A DNA stretch of 64,000 nucleotides from Maribellus comscasis (GTDB taxonomy: Bacteria; Bacteroidota; Bacteroidia; Bacteroidales; Prolixibacteraceae), in the NCBI RefSeq assembly GCF_009762775.1, contig NZ_CP046401.1:4302001-4366000 (forward strand), written 5' to 3'. Positions 34,672 to 43,845 of the stretch are shown piece after piece (position 1 is the stretch's first letter; the number at the start of each line of letters is the position of its first letter). A program made the position numbers and the translations under genes. The notes below the pieces were generated by a model. That model did not search any database, was not told where the DNA came from, and saw only the letters and a list, made by a program, of their open reading frames with translations.

Positions 34672-36132
34672 CTAAAATCCTTCCGGGCTTCCAACTCTTG
34701 TCATAGCACAACGGAATCCCAAATCGTTTTGTGCTCTGGTTTGTTCAAGATATCTTCTTGTCCCCGGAACCAACCAGTAAGGTCTGTCTTTCCATGATCC
34801 TCCTTTGTAAACGCGAACGTTATCTGTTATTAACGAGGAGAATGCCCCCGGGCGATCATCCTGAACATACATGTCATTTGTAGACCTATTCTCTGCTGAA
34901 TTCCAGTCGGTACCTTCTATAAGTTGCGAATTGATATCTCCGTCTTTAAAGTTTCTATAGTCGGCAATCGTATCTTTTACTAGTTCGCCGTACTCATTCC
35001 TCATCAAAGAACCATCAGCATCTCTTCTGTATTCAGTAATGACGTTACCTCTATATGGTTGAAATTCTTCAACATCTAAATTTGATAAAGGACGATAAAC
35101 GTCTGAAACCCATTCACTTACGTTTCCAGACATGCAGTATAATCCATAATCGTTGGGTTCGTATGAGAATACAGGGGAAGTAATATCTGCGTTGTCATTC
35201 AAACCGCCTGCCATACCCATCATGTCACCACGACCGCGAACAAAGTTTGCTTTCATTCTTCCTTTTCCATCTTTTGATGCTTCTCTTAAATAAGTTCCGT
35301 TCCAAGGATACAAATTTCTTTCGGTGAGCAATTCTCCCTGAACATTACCAATAAGGCCATAGGCAGCATATTCCCATTCAGCTTCTGTTGGCAATCTGTA
35401 ACTGGGTAAAGCAATACCGTCCTCCCATTTTAATCTTCTGGTTGTTCCATCAGTATTTTCTATCTGACTTTCACCGTCGGTGCCCTGGTACAGTCCTGCA
35501 AGATAGGTGTCGGTTGTAAAAACATTTTGACCGCTTTGCGTATTATCGTGTTGCAGGATACCCTTTTCGACCAGGATTTGCTCATTTACTCTGTCGGTTC
35601 GCCATGCGCAATAGGCTTCTGCCTGCTCCCATGTTACTGCCACAACAGGATAATCGCTGTAAGCCGGATGTCTATAATAGTTATTTACATACGGCTCGTT
35701 GTAAGCCAGTTCGCTTCTCCATTTCATTGTGTCAGGAAGTGCCGCTTCGAGTTTCGCCCTGTCTCCCGGATAAACTCTTCTTAACCAGTGAGTATATTCC
35801 CGGTAATCCTGATTTGAAACTTCTGTTTCATCCATATAAAATGACGCAACGGTAACTCTTCTTGGATAATTATCCCATTTGTACATTACATCCTGTTCAA
35901 CTCTTCCCATGGTAAATGTGCCACCCTGCACAAATACCAGTCCAGGTCCGGCTTCCTGTTCGTAACCTGACTCGTAGGGAATGTCTCCGGTTTCATCTGA
36001 ATTATACGCCCATCCTGTGGTACGGGAAACATCTTTGCTTCCTTTCCCCCCAAATAATCCACATCCTGAAAGGAATGCGGCTAAAAACACTACAAATAAA
36101 GTTTTTAGCTTCATTGAATTTATTTTTTTCAT
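34672..36132 (-). CDS. gldJ: GldJ-type lipoprotein of gliding/type IX secretion
   Basis: A 486-residue lipoprotein with lipobox LSGC (Cys24) and an FGE-sulfatase (SUMF1-like) fold. Features: SRTTGWAYN, GLVFVQGGTFTMGRVEQDVMYKWDNYPRRVTVASFYMDETEVSNQDYREY, YPVVAVTWEQAEAYCAWR, YRLPTEAEWEYAA, GLYCMSGNVSEWVSDVYRPL and YKGGSWKDRP...LGFRCAM. This is the GldJ/GldK/PorK group; GldJ is favoured by the GRVEQDVMYxW segment and by the neighbouring porU and porV, an arrangement also known in Flavobacterium johnsoniae. It supports T9SS assembly at the outer membrane. An inner ATG at 36114 gives a cleaner signal peptide and a longer 5' leader and may be the true start. Confidence 0.88.
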   Translation of the reverse strand: MKKINSMKLKTLFVVFLAAFLSGCGLFGGKGSKDVSRTTGWAYNSDETGDIPYESGYEQEAGPGLVFVQGGTFTMGRVEQDVMYKWDNYPRRVTVASFYMDETEVSNQDYREYTHWLRRVYPGDRAKLEAALPDTMKWRSELAYNEPYVNNYYRHPAYSDYPVVAVTWEQAEAYCAWRTDRVNEQILVEKGILQHDNTQSGQNVFTTDTYLAGLYQGTDGESQIENTDGTTRRLKWEDGIALPSYRLPTEAEWEYAAYGLIGNVQGELLTERNLYPWNGTYLREASKDGKGRMKANFVRGRGDMMGMAGGLNDNADITSPVFSYEPNDYGLYCMSGNVSEWVSDVYRPLSNLDVEEFQPYRGNVITEYRRDADGSLMRNEYGELVKDTIADYRNFKDGDINSQLIEGTDWNSAENRSTNDMYVQDDRPGAFSSLITDNVRVYKGGSWKDRPYWLVPGTRRYLEQTRAQNDLGFRCAMTRVGSPEGF

Positions 36133-36148
36133 TACTTACTGATCGTCA

Positions 36149-36156
36149 CAAATATA
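36149..36156 (-). promoter_or_regulatory. -7 box TATATTTG of gldJ
   Basis: On the minus strand TATATTTG matches TAnnTTTG exactly. It leaves a leader of about 10 nt if gldJ starts at 36132 or about 28 nt if at 36114. Confidence 0.5.
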
Positions 36157-36329
36157 ACTATTTTGTCTAATTCTTATTGTTTTAATATTCTAAAAATTTT
36201 TTACAATTAACCAGAACAGGTGTATCTTTAGCCCACCTTGTAGCAAATAATTTATACCGGAAATTAAGATTTGTCCAGCAATATTTATTTTAACGAGGCG
36301 TTTTACTGTTGTCAATTTTTAAAAGTTTA

Positions 36330-39300
36330 ATGAAAAGATATTTACTTCTGTTTACCATTTTTATTGTTGGTTTTTCAGCAAACGATGTTCAAAGTGAGTT
36401 TATTGTTCTCAACTGGAGCAATCTTTCAGCGGGAAATACGTCTGCCGGAGGAAGAATAGATTACACTTTTGAAAATGCTGTTTACTTTCCTGAAAATAGA
36501 GGATTACCTTCCTTTTCTAAAATATACGCGCAGCCAAATTCGAAATCGAGGTTTCGGTTTATAATTGAAAATTTACGCTTTGAAGAAATTGAAAATGATT
36601 TCCGGGAAAACGTATTTAACAATGTGCCAACCGAAGTAAAGATAGCAACGCAGGAATTAAAATCCCGGGAAACTCTAAAAACAGAAGTGACGGTTTTACC
36701 ATTTAAAAGAGAAGGTGATAAATTATTTCGTTTAACAGGTTTTAGTTTGAAAAAGATTCCGGTACGAAATAGGAAGACTGCGATAGTTTCTGCTAATGAA
36801 TGGAAATCACAGTCGGTTTTAAGTGCCGGGAAGTGGATAAAAGTGAAGACTGCTGGGAAAGGAGTTTATAAATTACCCTATTCCAGGCTCACTGAATGGG
36901 GCTTTTCAAATCCGTCAAATGTGAAAGTTTATGGAAGCGGAGGTCGTCAACTTTCAGAAAGAACAGAGGAAATTACTTATGATGATTTAATCCAGAATAC
37001 AATATGGACGGATGAAAACGATAGTGAAAATTGTCTGTTTTTTTATGAGCCCGGTAATATTGAGTGGACACTGAACAGCGAAGGAGAATACTTTGAACAT
37101 AACAATCATGATTATGCAGTTAATGGATTTTTCTTTTTAACAGACGATGTTGGTTCAGGTAAGACACCTCAAATGGCAGAAGAAATAACCGAAACGCCAA
37201 CACACTATGTATCTGCTTCTGACGCTTATACCTTGTATGAGAAAAATTCGTTAAATCTGATTTCTTCAGGGAAACAATGGTTTGGTGAAAAATTTTCTCA
37301 TAACCAAACACGTAATTTTACTATTGAACTGCCGGGTATAAATAATACAAAAGAGGCTTATCTGAAAATAAATGCTGCAGCTCGATCGTATCAGTCTTCC
37401 AAGATGAGAGTAAAAGCCAAATCAGTTACTTTGGATGAATTTAGCTTTTCAGAAGTAGATACCGATGATGCTGTTGACACTTATGCGGGAGAAAATAGTA
37501 GCGGCATTTTATTTGACATCGACAGTGAAGATTTAGAAGTTGCTTTAACATTTGTCGGCAGCAATGCCAACGCGGTGGCCTGGCTTGACTATATTGAAGT
37601 TAATTATTCGCAGGATTTGAATTTAGATGAAGGAGCGCTATTTTTTAGAAACCTGGCTTCAGCAGGAACTGGTAATATTGCCGAATTTGAGATTCAGACA
37701 CCTTCTTCAACGTCCCGGGTCTTTGATGTGACAGATATGAACAATATTGTTGAAGTGCCCGTGAAAATCTCCGGCAGTCAGATGACAATTAGAGCAACTT
37801 CCGACGATTTAAAGGAGTATGTGGCTTTTAACCCCGAAGGCGACTTTCAGGAACCAGAACTGGTTGGCGATGTTGAAAATCAAAACCTGCACGCATTATC
37901 AACTCCTGAATTTTTAATTATTACACATCCCTCGTTTTTGAGTGCAGCAAATGAACTTGCCGAGTTTCATGAAAGCTATGACGGGCTAAATACCGAAGTT
38001 GTTGTTTCAACCAAGGTATATAACGAATTTAGTTCCGGGCATTTTGATGCAACAGGAATCCGGAATTTTATAAAGATGTTTTACGATCGAGGAAACACAT
38101 TGAAATATGTTTTGCTTTTTGGCGACGGTAGTTTTGATAATAAAAATATAAATGCAGAGAATTTAAATTTTATTCCTACCTATCAATCGCTAAATTCTTT
38201 AAATCCTGTTGGTTCATTTGTTACCGACGATTACTTTGTTCTTTTGGATGAAGGGGAAAGCGTTTATGACGGGGCCGTTGATCTAGGAATTGGAAGAATA
38301 CCTGCATCTACGCTGCTTCAGGCGCAAACTGTGGTTGATAAGATAAAAAACTATCACTCCACACAGGCACTTGGAAATTGGCGCAACGTAATTTGTTTTA
38401 TCGGTGATGATGAGGATGGGAATATTCATATGGGCGATTCAGAGAAACTTGCCGGTTTGGTGAACGAAAACCATAAAGAATTTATTACTGATAAAGTTTA
38501 TTTCGATGCGTTTGTTCAGGAGACAAGTACTTCAGGAGAACGATATCCGGATGTAACAGATGCCATTAACAAACGTGTACAGGATGGTGTTTTGGTTTTA
38601 AATTATGTGGGGCATGCCAATGAAAGATTTTTAGCCGATGAACATGTTTTGGATGTAAGTAATATTAATTCCTGGTCAAACGAGAATAATTTGCCAATAT
38701 TTGTAACAGCCACCTGTGAATTTAGCCGTTTTGATTCCGAAGAAATGTCGGCGGGAGAATATGTGTTATTCAACTCAAGTGGTGGTGGGATTGGTCTTTT
38801 TTCAACCACACGTTTGGTTATCTCCGGTCCTAACTATTTATTAAGCAGAAGTTTTTATAACCATGTTTTTGAACGCGATGAAAATGGAGTGCATTACAGG
38901 ATGGGAGATATAATGCGTCTCGCTAAAATAAATACGTCAAACACAACTAATAAACGTAACTTTAGCTTGCTTGCCGATCCGGCATTGAAACTTTCGTATC
39001 CCGAATATAAGGTAGTTACTACAGCGGTAAACAATCAGGATGCAACAGCAAATCCCGATACCATTGGTGCATTGCAAAAGATTACTGTTTCAGGTTATAT
39101 CTCGGACTACGAGGGAGAAAAGTTGCAGAGTTTCTCCGGAGAAATTATTCCAACGGTTTTTGATAAAGCAATTGAAATGGAGACTCTTGGAAATGCCGGG
39201 GAAACTCCAATGGAATTTGAAGTACAGGAAAATGTAATCTATAAGGGAGTTGCAAGTGTAACGAACGGAGAGTTTTCTTTTAGTTTCGTTGTCCCTAAAG

Positions 39301-40070
39301 ATATTTCATATAATCTTGGAAAAGGAAAAATAGTTTATTATGCCGATAATGGAGAAACAGATGCTCATGGTGCCTTCGAGAATTTTGTGATTGGAGGGAC
39401 GGATAATCAAATTGAAGATAATCAGGGACCGGATATTCAACTTTATATGGATTCCGAAGAATTTGCATCGGGTGATGAAACCAGTAAAAATCCGGCTTTA
39501 TTGGCTTTTCTTTCAGATGAGAATGGCATAAATACAGCGGGAACCGGCATTGGGCATGATATTACAGCTGTCCTCGATGATGATTATTCCAGTGTTTACG
39601 TTTTAAATAACTATTATCAGGCAAATACCGACGATTATACCAGCGGCGTCGTAAAATATCCTTTTAGTAATCTTGACCAGGGGATGCATACCCTGAAGTT
39701 AAAAGCCTGGGATGTGGCAAATAATTCCTCGGAAGTTGAAATTGAATTTTTTGTTTCCGGTGGGTTTGTGATATCAGGAGTGAGTAATTACCCCAACCCC
39801 ATGACTGACTACACTTATTTTGTTTTTGAACACAATCAGTCGGGATCAACCTTTGAAATTTTGATTGAGGTTTTTGACATCCAGGGCCGTAGAATCGACT
39901 ATTTTGAAACGGAGGCCGGTTCAAACGGTCTGGTAAGTAATCCAATTCCGTGGGACTTGAGTGAGCTTAAGCTGGAAGCCAGAGACGGAATTTATTTTTA
40001 TAAGCTCACTGCTCGAAATGAAGACGGTGTAATAGCTTCTAAATCAGGGAAACTCATTATTTCATATTAA
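36330..40070 (+). CDS. porU: PorU, type IX secretion sortase (C25 peptidase)
   Basis: A 1246-residue protein from ATG 36330 (signal peptide MKRYLLLFTIFIVGFSANDVQS); an in-frame TTG at 36309 would add seven residues. A long N-terminal beta domain is followed by the gingipain-type C25 domain (about 530-890): PEFLIITHPSFLSAANELAEFH, LLFGDGSFD, DLGIGRIPA, the catalytic His762 in NYVGHANE and Cys796 in TATCEFSRFD, then LADPALKL. The C-terminus (NYPNPM..., FDIQGRRI, DGIYFYKL) is a FlgD-like/T9SS C-terminal-domain-type beta sandwich. PorU removes C-terminal signals of T9SS cargo and joins A-LPS on the cell surface. It is 111 bp upstream of porV. Confidence 0.93.
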   Translation: MKRYLLLFTIFIVGFSANDVQSEFIVLNWSNLSAGNTSAGGRIDYTFENAVYFPENRGLPSFSKIYAQPNSKSRFRFIIENLRFEEIENDFRENVFNNVPTEVKIATQELKSRETLKTEVTVLPFKREGDKLFRLTGFSLKKIPVRNRKTAIVSANEWKSQSVLSAGKWIKVKTAGKGVYKLPYSRLTEWGFSNPSNVKVYGSGGRQLSERTEEITYDDLIQNTIWTDENDSENCLFFYEPGNIEWTLNSEGEYFEHNNHDYAVNGFFFLTDDVGSGKTPQMAEEITETPTHYVSASDAYTLYEKNSLNLISSGKQWFGEKFSHNQTRNFTIELPGINNTKEAYLKINAAARSYQSSKMRVKAKSVTLDEFSFSEVDTDDAVDTYAGENSSGILFDIDSEDLEVALTFVGSNANAVAWLDYIEVNYSQDLNLDEGALFFRNLASAGTGNIAEFEIQTPSSTSRVFDVTDMNNIVEVPVKISGSQMTIRATSDDLKEYVAFNPEGDFQEPELVGDVENQNLHALSTPEFLIITHPSFLSAANELAEFHESYDGLNTEVVVSTKVYNEFSSGHFDATGIRNFIKMFYDRGNTLKYVLLFGDGSFDNKNINAENLNFIPTYQSLNSLNPVGSFVTDDYFVLLDEGESVYDGAVDLGIGRIPASTLLQAQTVVDKIKNYHSTQALGNWRNVICFIGDDEDGNIHMGDSEKLAGLVNENHKEFITDKVYFDAFVQETSTSGERYPDVTDAINKRVQDGVLVLNYVGHANERFLADEHVLDVSNINSWSNENNLPIFVTATCEFSRFDSEEMSAGEYVLFNSSGGGIGLFSTTRLVISGPNYLLSRSFYNHVFERDENGVHYRMGDIMRLAKINTSNTTNKRNFSLLADPALKLSYPEYKVVTTAVNNQDATANPDTIGALQKITVSGYISDYEGEKLQSFSGEIIPTVFDKAIEMETLGNAGETPMEFEVQENVIYKGVASVTNGEFSFSFVVPKDISYNLGKGKIVYYADNGETDAHGAFENFVIGGTDNQIEDNQGPDIQLYMDSEEFASGDETSKNPALLAFLSDENGINTAGTGIGHDITAVLDDDYSSVYVLNNYYQANTDDYTSGVVKYPFSNLDQGMHTLKLKAWDVANNSSEVEIEFFVSGGFVISGVSNYPNPMTDYTYFVFEHNQSGSTFEILIEVFDIQGRRIDYFETEAGSNGLVSNPIPWDLSELKLEARDGIYFYKLTARNEDGVIASKSGKLIISY

Positions 40071-40150
40071 ATTTATTAACGATAGGTAATTTTTCATAAA
40101 ACAAACCGTTCTCTTTTTTAGTTTAACTATGGCAACAAAGACAAATATTA

Positions 40151-40158
40151 TATCTTTG
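40151..40158 (+). promoter_or_regulatory. -7 box TATCTTTG of porV
   Basis: Exact TAnnTTTG match 24 bp before ATG 40182, in the porU-porV gap, suggesting porV has its own promoter. Confidence 0.5.
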
Positions 40159-40181
40159 CAGCGCTCAATTTTAAAAATATT

Positions 40182-41360
40182 ATGATCAAACAGTTACGAT
40201 TACTTTTTATTTTCGCCCTTACAATTACTATGGCAGAAAATGTAAGTGGACAGGCAACCACTTCCGGGGCGAATACAATTACAACAGCTGTCCCGTTTTT
40301 GTCGATAACACCTGATTCAAGGGCTGGTGGGATGGGAGATGCCGGAGTAGGTACTACTCCTGATGTAAACTCACAACACTGGAATCCGGCAAAATACGCT
40401 TTTATTGAAAATGATATGGGGGTTGGTATGTCTTATTCCCCCTGGCTGCGGGCTTTGGTCGACGATATTAATTTAGCCTACCTTGTAGGTTACAAAAAGC
40501 TGGATGACGTTCAAACCTTAAGTGCATCTCTGCGTTATTTTTCTTTAGGAAGCATTCAGTTTCGCGATGCATATGGAACTCCGGGAATGAGCGCAAATCC
40601 AAATGAATTTGCATTGGATTTTGGATATACGCGTCAGCTTTCTGATATTTTTGCAGGTGCAGTTTCTGTCCGTTACATCCGCTCTGATTTAACAAATGGC
40701 CAGTACAACGAATCAACCGGTCAAACGCATGCAGGGAATTCGTATGCCGCAGATGTGGCTTTCTATCTTTATAATGAATTCAGAGCAAATGGAAAAGATA
40801 ATATCTTTTCAGCGGGTATTAATATTCAGAATATCGGTGCTAAAATTTCGTACGACGATGGTGCTACAAAAGATTTTATTCCCACAACCTTGAAATTGGG
40901 GGCAGCATATACCACTGAGGTTGACGATTATAACTCATTTAGTTTTGTGTTTGAAGCCAGTAAATTGTTGGTGCCAACACCTCCCGAAGATACCACAAGT
41001 TACGATCCCGGAGACGTTATTTATCCCGGTGGAATTAACTCTGATATTGGTGTGATTTCAGGTGTTTTTAAATCGTTTGGTGATGCGCCAGGTGGTTTTT
41101 CTGAAGAGTTGCAGGAGATTAACCTTTCTTTAGGTGTTGAATACTGGTATAACAAGCAGTTTGCAATACGTGGAGGTTATTTTTACGAACATGAAAATAA
41201 AGGTAATCGTAAATTTATTACAGCCGGTGCAGGTTTAAAAATGAATGTTTTTGCACTCGATTTTTCGTACCTTATTCCGACACAAAGAAACCATCCTCTG
41301 GAGAATACGCTGCGTTTTTCACTCACTTTTGATGTTGATGCGTTTGGAAATCAGCGATAG
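40182..41360 (+). CDS. porV: PorV (LptO), outer-membrane shuttle of type IX secretion
   Basis: A 392-residue outer-membrane beta-barrel of the FadL family. The signal peptide is MIKQLRLLFIFALTITMAENVSGQ. The PorV signature follows: TAVPFLSITPDSRAGGMGDAGVGTTPDVNSQHWNPAKYAF, then alternating amphipathic strands, YWYNKQFAIRGGYFYEHENKGNRKFITAGAGLKM, and the C-terminal strand NTLRFSLTFDVDAF. PorV carries secreted cargo from the SprA/Sov translocon to PorU. It has its own -7 box and is followed 7 bp later by ispF. Confidence 0.93.
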   Translation: MIKQLRLLFIFALTITMAENVSGQATTSGANTITTAVPFLSITPDSRAGGMGDAGVGTTPDVNSQHWNPAKYAFIENDMGVGMSYSPWLRALVDDINLAYLVGYKKLDDVQTLSASLRYFSLGSIQFRDAYGTPGMSANPNEFALDFGYTRQLSDIFAGAVSVRYIRSDLTNGQYNESTGQTHAGNSYAADVAFYLYNEFRANGKDNIFSAGINIQNIGAKISYDDGATKDFIPTTLKLGAAYTTEVDDYNSFSFVFEASKLLVPTPPEDTTSYDPGDVIYPGGINSDIGVISGVFKSFGDAPGGFSEELQEINLSLGVEYWYNKQFAIRGGYFYEHENKGNRKFITAGAGLKMNVFALDFSYLIPTQRNHPLENTLRFSLTFDVDAFGNQR

Positions 41361-41367
41361 ATAACTT

Positions 41368-41859
41368 ATGAGTTTTCGTATTGGACAAGGATATGACGTA
41401 CACTGCCTTGCCAAAGGAGAAACCTTATGGCTTGGCGGTATTTTAATTCCACACGATAAAGGTACGGTAGCGCATTCCGATGGCGATGTGCTAATTCATG
41501 CCATTTGTGATGCGATGCTCGGTGCACTTAAGTTGCGTGATATTGGAACAAATTTTCCTGACACCTCAAACGAGTTCAAAAATATAGACAGTAAAATCCT
41601 TTTAAAAAAGTCTTATGATTTGGTAAAGGGAAAGGGATTCGAAATTGTAAATATTGATGCCACAATAAGTGCTCAAAAGCCAAAACTGAAATCATTTATT
41701 CCTGATATGGAAAAAACCATGGCTCAGGTTCTGGAAATTGATGAAGAGCAGATTTCGGTGAAAGCCACAACCACAGAGAAATTAGGTTTTGAAGGCCGTG
41801 AAGAAGGAATTTCTTCCAGCGCCGTAGTTTTGGTAAAAAAATCTGACAGTGGAAAATAA
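41368..41859 (+). CDS. ispF: 2-C-methyl-D-erythritol 2,4-cyclodiphosphate synthase
   Basis: A 163-residue IspF. The metal site is D10, H12 (GYDVH) and H44; AHSDGDVLIHAICDAMLGAL, DIGTNFPDT, and the C-terminal KATTTEKLGFEGREEGISSSAVVLV are all family hallmarks. It catalyses the fifth step of the non-mevalonate isoprenoid pathway in the cytoplasm as a trimer. It is 7 bp downstream of porV and probably shares its transcript, and it overlaps the next gene by 11 bp. Confidence 0.95.
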   Translation: MSFRIGQGYDVHCLAKGETLWLGGILIPHDKGTVAHSDGDVLIHAICDAMLGALKLRDIGTNFPDTSNEFKNIDSKILLKKSYDLVKGKGFEIVNIDATISAQKPKLKSFIPDMEKTMAQVLEIDEEQISVKATTTEKLGFEGREEGISSSAVVLVKKSDSGK

Positions 41860-42217
41860 AAAGACTTTGGTTATCGGTGCCAGTACCAATCCGGTGCGTT
41901 ACTCAAATTTGGCGATTCAATCGCTTCGCAGGCACAAAAACGATGTGGTTGCTTTGGCAAAACGAATGGGAAAAGTTGCTGATGTTGAGTTCGTCAACAG
42001 CTTTCCTTCGCAAAAGGAAAATATTCATACAGTAACGATGTATGTCGGGCCACAAAACCAACCTGAGTTTGTTGATCCGATTCTTTCTTTGCATCCTGAG
42101 CGGGTAATTTTTAATCCCGGGACCGAAAATGTGGAGTTTTCTCAAAAGCTCAGAGAAAAAGGAATTGAAGCCATTGAGGCCTGTACTTTGGTTTTGTTGA
42201 GCACGGGGCAGTATTGA
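41849..42217 (+). CDS. CoA-binding domain protein (YccU-like)
   Basis: A 122-residue Rossmann protein of the succinyl-CoA-synthetase-alpha/YccU CoA-binding family: KKTLVIGASTNPVRYSNLAIQSLRRH at the start, TVTMYVGPQNQPEFVDPILSL, and RVIFNPGTENVEFSQKLREKGIEAIEACTLVLL at the end. The start is GTG 41849, within the end of ispF (11-bp overlap), because no ATG precedes the first strand. It is cytoplasmic. The physiological role of the family is unclear. Confidence 0.85.
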   Translation: MENKKTLVIGASTNPVRYSNLAIQSLRRHKNDVVALAKRMGKVADVEFVNSFPSQKENIHTVTMYVGPQNQPEFVDPILSLHPERVIFNPGTENVEFSQKLREKGIEAIEACTLVLLSTGQY

Positions 42218-42235
42218 ACTTTAAAAAAAACGGCT

Positions 42236-42571
42236 ATGTTTATTGAAATTCAATCATTTGACGAGTTTTTAAAATTGAAGGAAACGGAACCAGCCTTGCT
42301 GGCCTATTTTTCAACCGATGCCTGTAATGTTTGTAAAGTATTAAAACCAAAAGTAGCGGAACTCGTAAGCAAAGAATTTCCTAAAATAAAACCGGTGTAT
42401 GTAAAATCGGATATTTTGCCCGATGTTGCAGCACAAAACCAGATTTTTACAGCTCCAACAATTTTAGTCTTTTTTGATGGTCGGGAGACTATCCGTAAAA
42501 GCAGGAATATTGGGATCAGCGAACTTCAGCGTGAAATATCACGGCCGTATTTTATGATTTTTTCAGAATAA
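42236..42571 (+). CDS. thioredoxin-like protein
   Basis: A 111-residue thioredoxin-fold protein with an atypical active site C30-N-V-C33 (FSTDACNVCKVLKPKV) in place of WCGPC. The cis-Pro motif (FTAPTILVFFDGRE) is intact. It has no signal peptide. The CxxC pair implies a redox role, but the loss of Trp and Gly-Pro points to a different potential or partner from classical thioredoxin. It is 18 bp downstream of the CoA-binding gene and probably the last gene of the porV-ispF transcript. Confidence 0.85.
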   Translation: MFIEIQSFDEFLKLKETEPALLAYFSTDACNVCKVLKPKVAELVSKEFPKIKPVYVKSDILPDVAAQNQIFTAPTILVFFDGRETIRKSRNIGISELQREISRPYFMIFSE

Positions 42572-42675
42572 AACTTCACTTTCTCACGTCTTGCTTTTCT
42601 TCTTAGTTACCCTGCAATAACGCGGCAGCTATTTCTGATTTTATGCTTTCCAGCTTCGGCGTCTCTCTTTTGTCG

Positions 42676-43191
42676 CTAAGCCTGCATCCCCGTATAATTA
42701 GAGAAGCCTGCAAACAGTCCGGCAAAAATCATTATCACAATCATCAGTAGGTAGATTGCAAAAATCACAATCATAAAAATGCCGATAAAACGATAAAGTG
42801 CTTTCAGATTATAAAACGCCTTTGAAAACAGGCGTTGATTTTTTAGCGACAATGCCATTCTAATTCCTGTTGAAAAGCGGTATAAATAGAGGATCGGTAG
42901 AAAATAAATGGCTCCTATAATCAGATAAAATACACCAATTAAAAATGTGGGGAAAGGCAATCCGCCAAAATTTTCTGTGGGAATAAGAGCAAAAACGATG
43001 CTCATTACAAATCCGCCTGCAACGAGCAGCCCCATAAAAACAAAACCCAGAATAGCCAGAAATTTCCCCCATTTTCCGGCTTCATTCATGTAGGTGCTTA
43101 CCTCGTCTGTTATTTCCAGTGTTTTTACTTCGTTTATGATCCGGGATTTTTCTGCGAGTGTTTGCTTTGCTTGCTGATTTTCAGTATCCAT
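42676..43191 (-). CDS. DUF5362-like membrane protein
   Basis: A 171-residue integral membrane protein. The N-terminal soluble segment (1-43: ENQQAKQTLAEKSRIINEVKTLEITDEVSTYMNEAGKWGKF) is followed by four hydrophobic helices at about 44-70, 80-105, 125-145 and 140-163, with a short arginine-rich turn (RMALSLKNQRLFSKAFYNL) between the second and third. This is the common Bacteroidota DUF5362 shape; its function is unknown. It stands alone and faces the thioredoxin-like gene. Confidence 0.75.
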   Translation of the reverse strand: MDTENQQAKQTLAEKSRIINEVKTLEITDEVSTYMNEAGKWGKFLAILGFVFMGLLVAGGFVMSIVFALIPTENFGGLPFPTFLIGVFYLIIGAIYFLPILYLYRFSTGIRMALSLKNQRLFSKAFYNLKALYRFIGIFMIVIFAIYLLMIVIMIFAGLFAGFSNYTGMQA

Positions 43192-43786
43192 ATTTTTTGA
43201 TTTGGTTATTTATATTTGATTTGTTAATGGCAAAATAAACAAGTGTTTGTTTGAAAACGAATTTTTGTTTATAAAAATTCGTTTGGGGTAAATAAGTCTC
43301 ACATCTACCATTTCCGGTTCACTTTCATACAAGGGAAGGAGAAAGTTTCCGGCAGATAAAGCGACCTTAATAAAGACGCTTTTAGCCGGAGAAGTTCTTA
43401 TATAATAATAAAAACGGTTTATAAGGCTGGGCGTTTTAGCACCAAATATACATCGTTTTTTATCTCAACTCATTTTTTAATTATTTCATAATTGAAGTCT
43501 GGATGTATTGTTAATGCTCGAAACAATGTTTTTTTCAGCTCTGAAAACTAATCGGTATATAAAATCTTATAACTCATATCTTCCTGATATCAGTTTACAG
43601 ATTGGAAAATTGTTCCATTATTTTGTGTTCATCGCCGACTATAAGTGAAGAATGTTTTTGGGGCTGGCATGGTATCGTTTTTTTATTTTTAAGTGTCATT
43701 TTTCAACCCTAACAAAAGCTGTGTAATGTTACCGTGTCTGAAAAGTGCAAAAAAAAACTGGTGCAACACAAGGTAACCAGAAAATG
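43192..43786. other. long non-coding gap
   Basis: About 600 bp without a supportable gene, rRNA or tRNA. AT-rich with several short stop-rich frames. It contains upstream DNA of the DUF5362 gene at one side and the terminator hairpin of the Bax-inhibitor gene at the other. A small RNA or a lost gene would fit the length, but nothing in the sequence proves either. Confidence 0.4.
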
Positions 43787-43828
43787 AAAAATGGATACCT
43801 GAGTATTAACTCATGGATATCCATTTTT
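43787..43828 (-). terminator. long hairpin downstream of the Bax-inhibitor gene
   Basis: AAAAATGGATA (43787-43797) pairs perfectly with TATCCATTTTT (43818-43828), with further pairing (CC.GAG/CTC.GG) inside. It lies 18 bp after the stop at 43846 and ends in Ts on the minus strand. Confidence 0.7.
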
Positions 43829-43845
43829 CTCATATTAGATATTTT

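Noticed and set aside
36309..36329. Upstream TTG start for porU
   Set aside because: The ATG at 36330 gives a clean signal peptide; the extension adds nothing useful.
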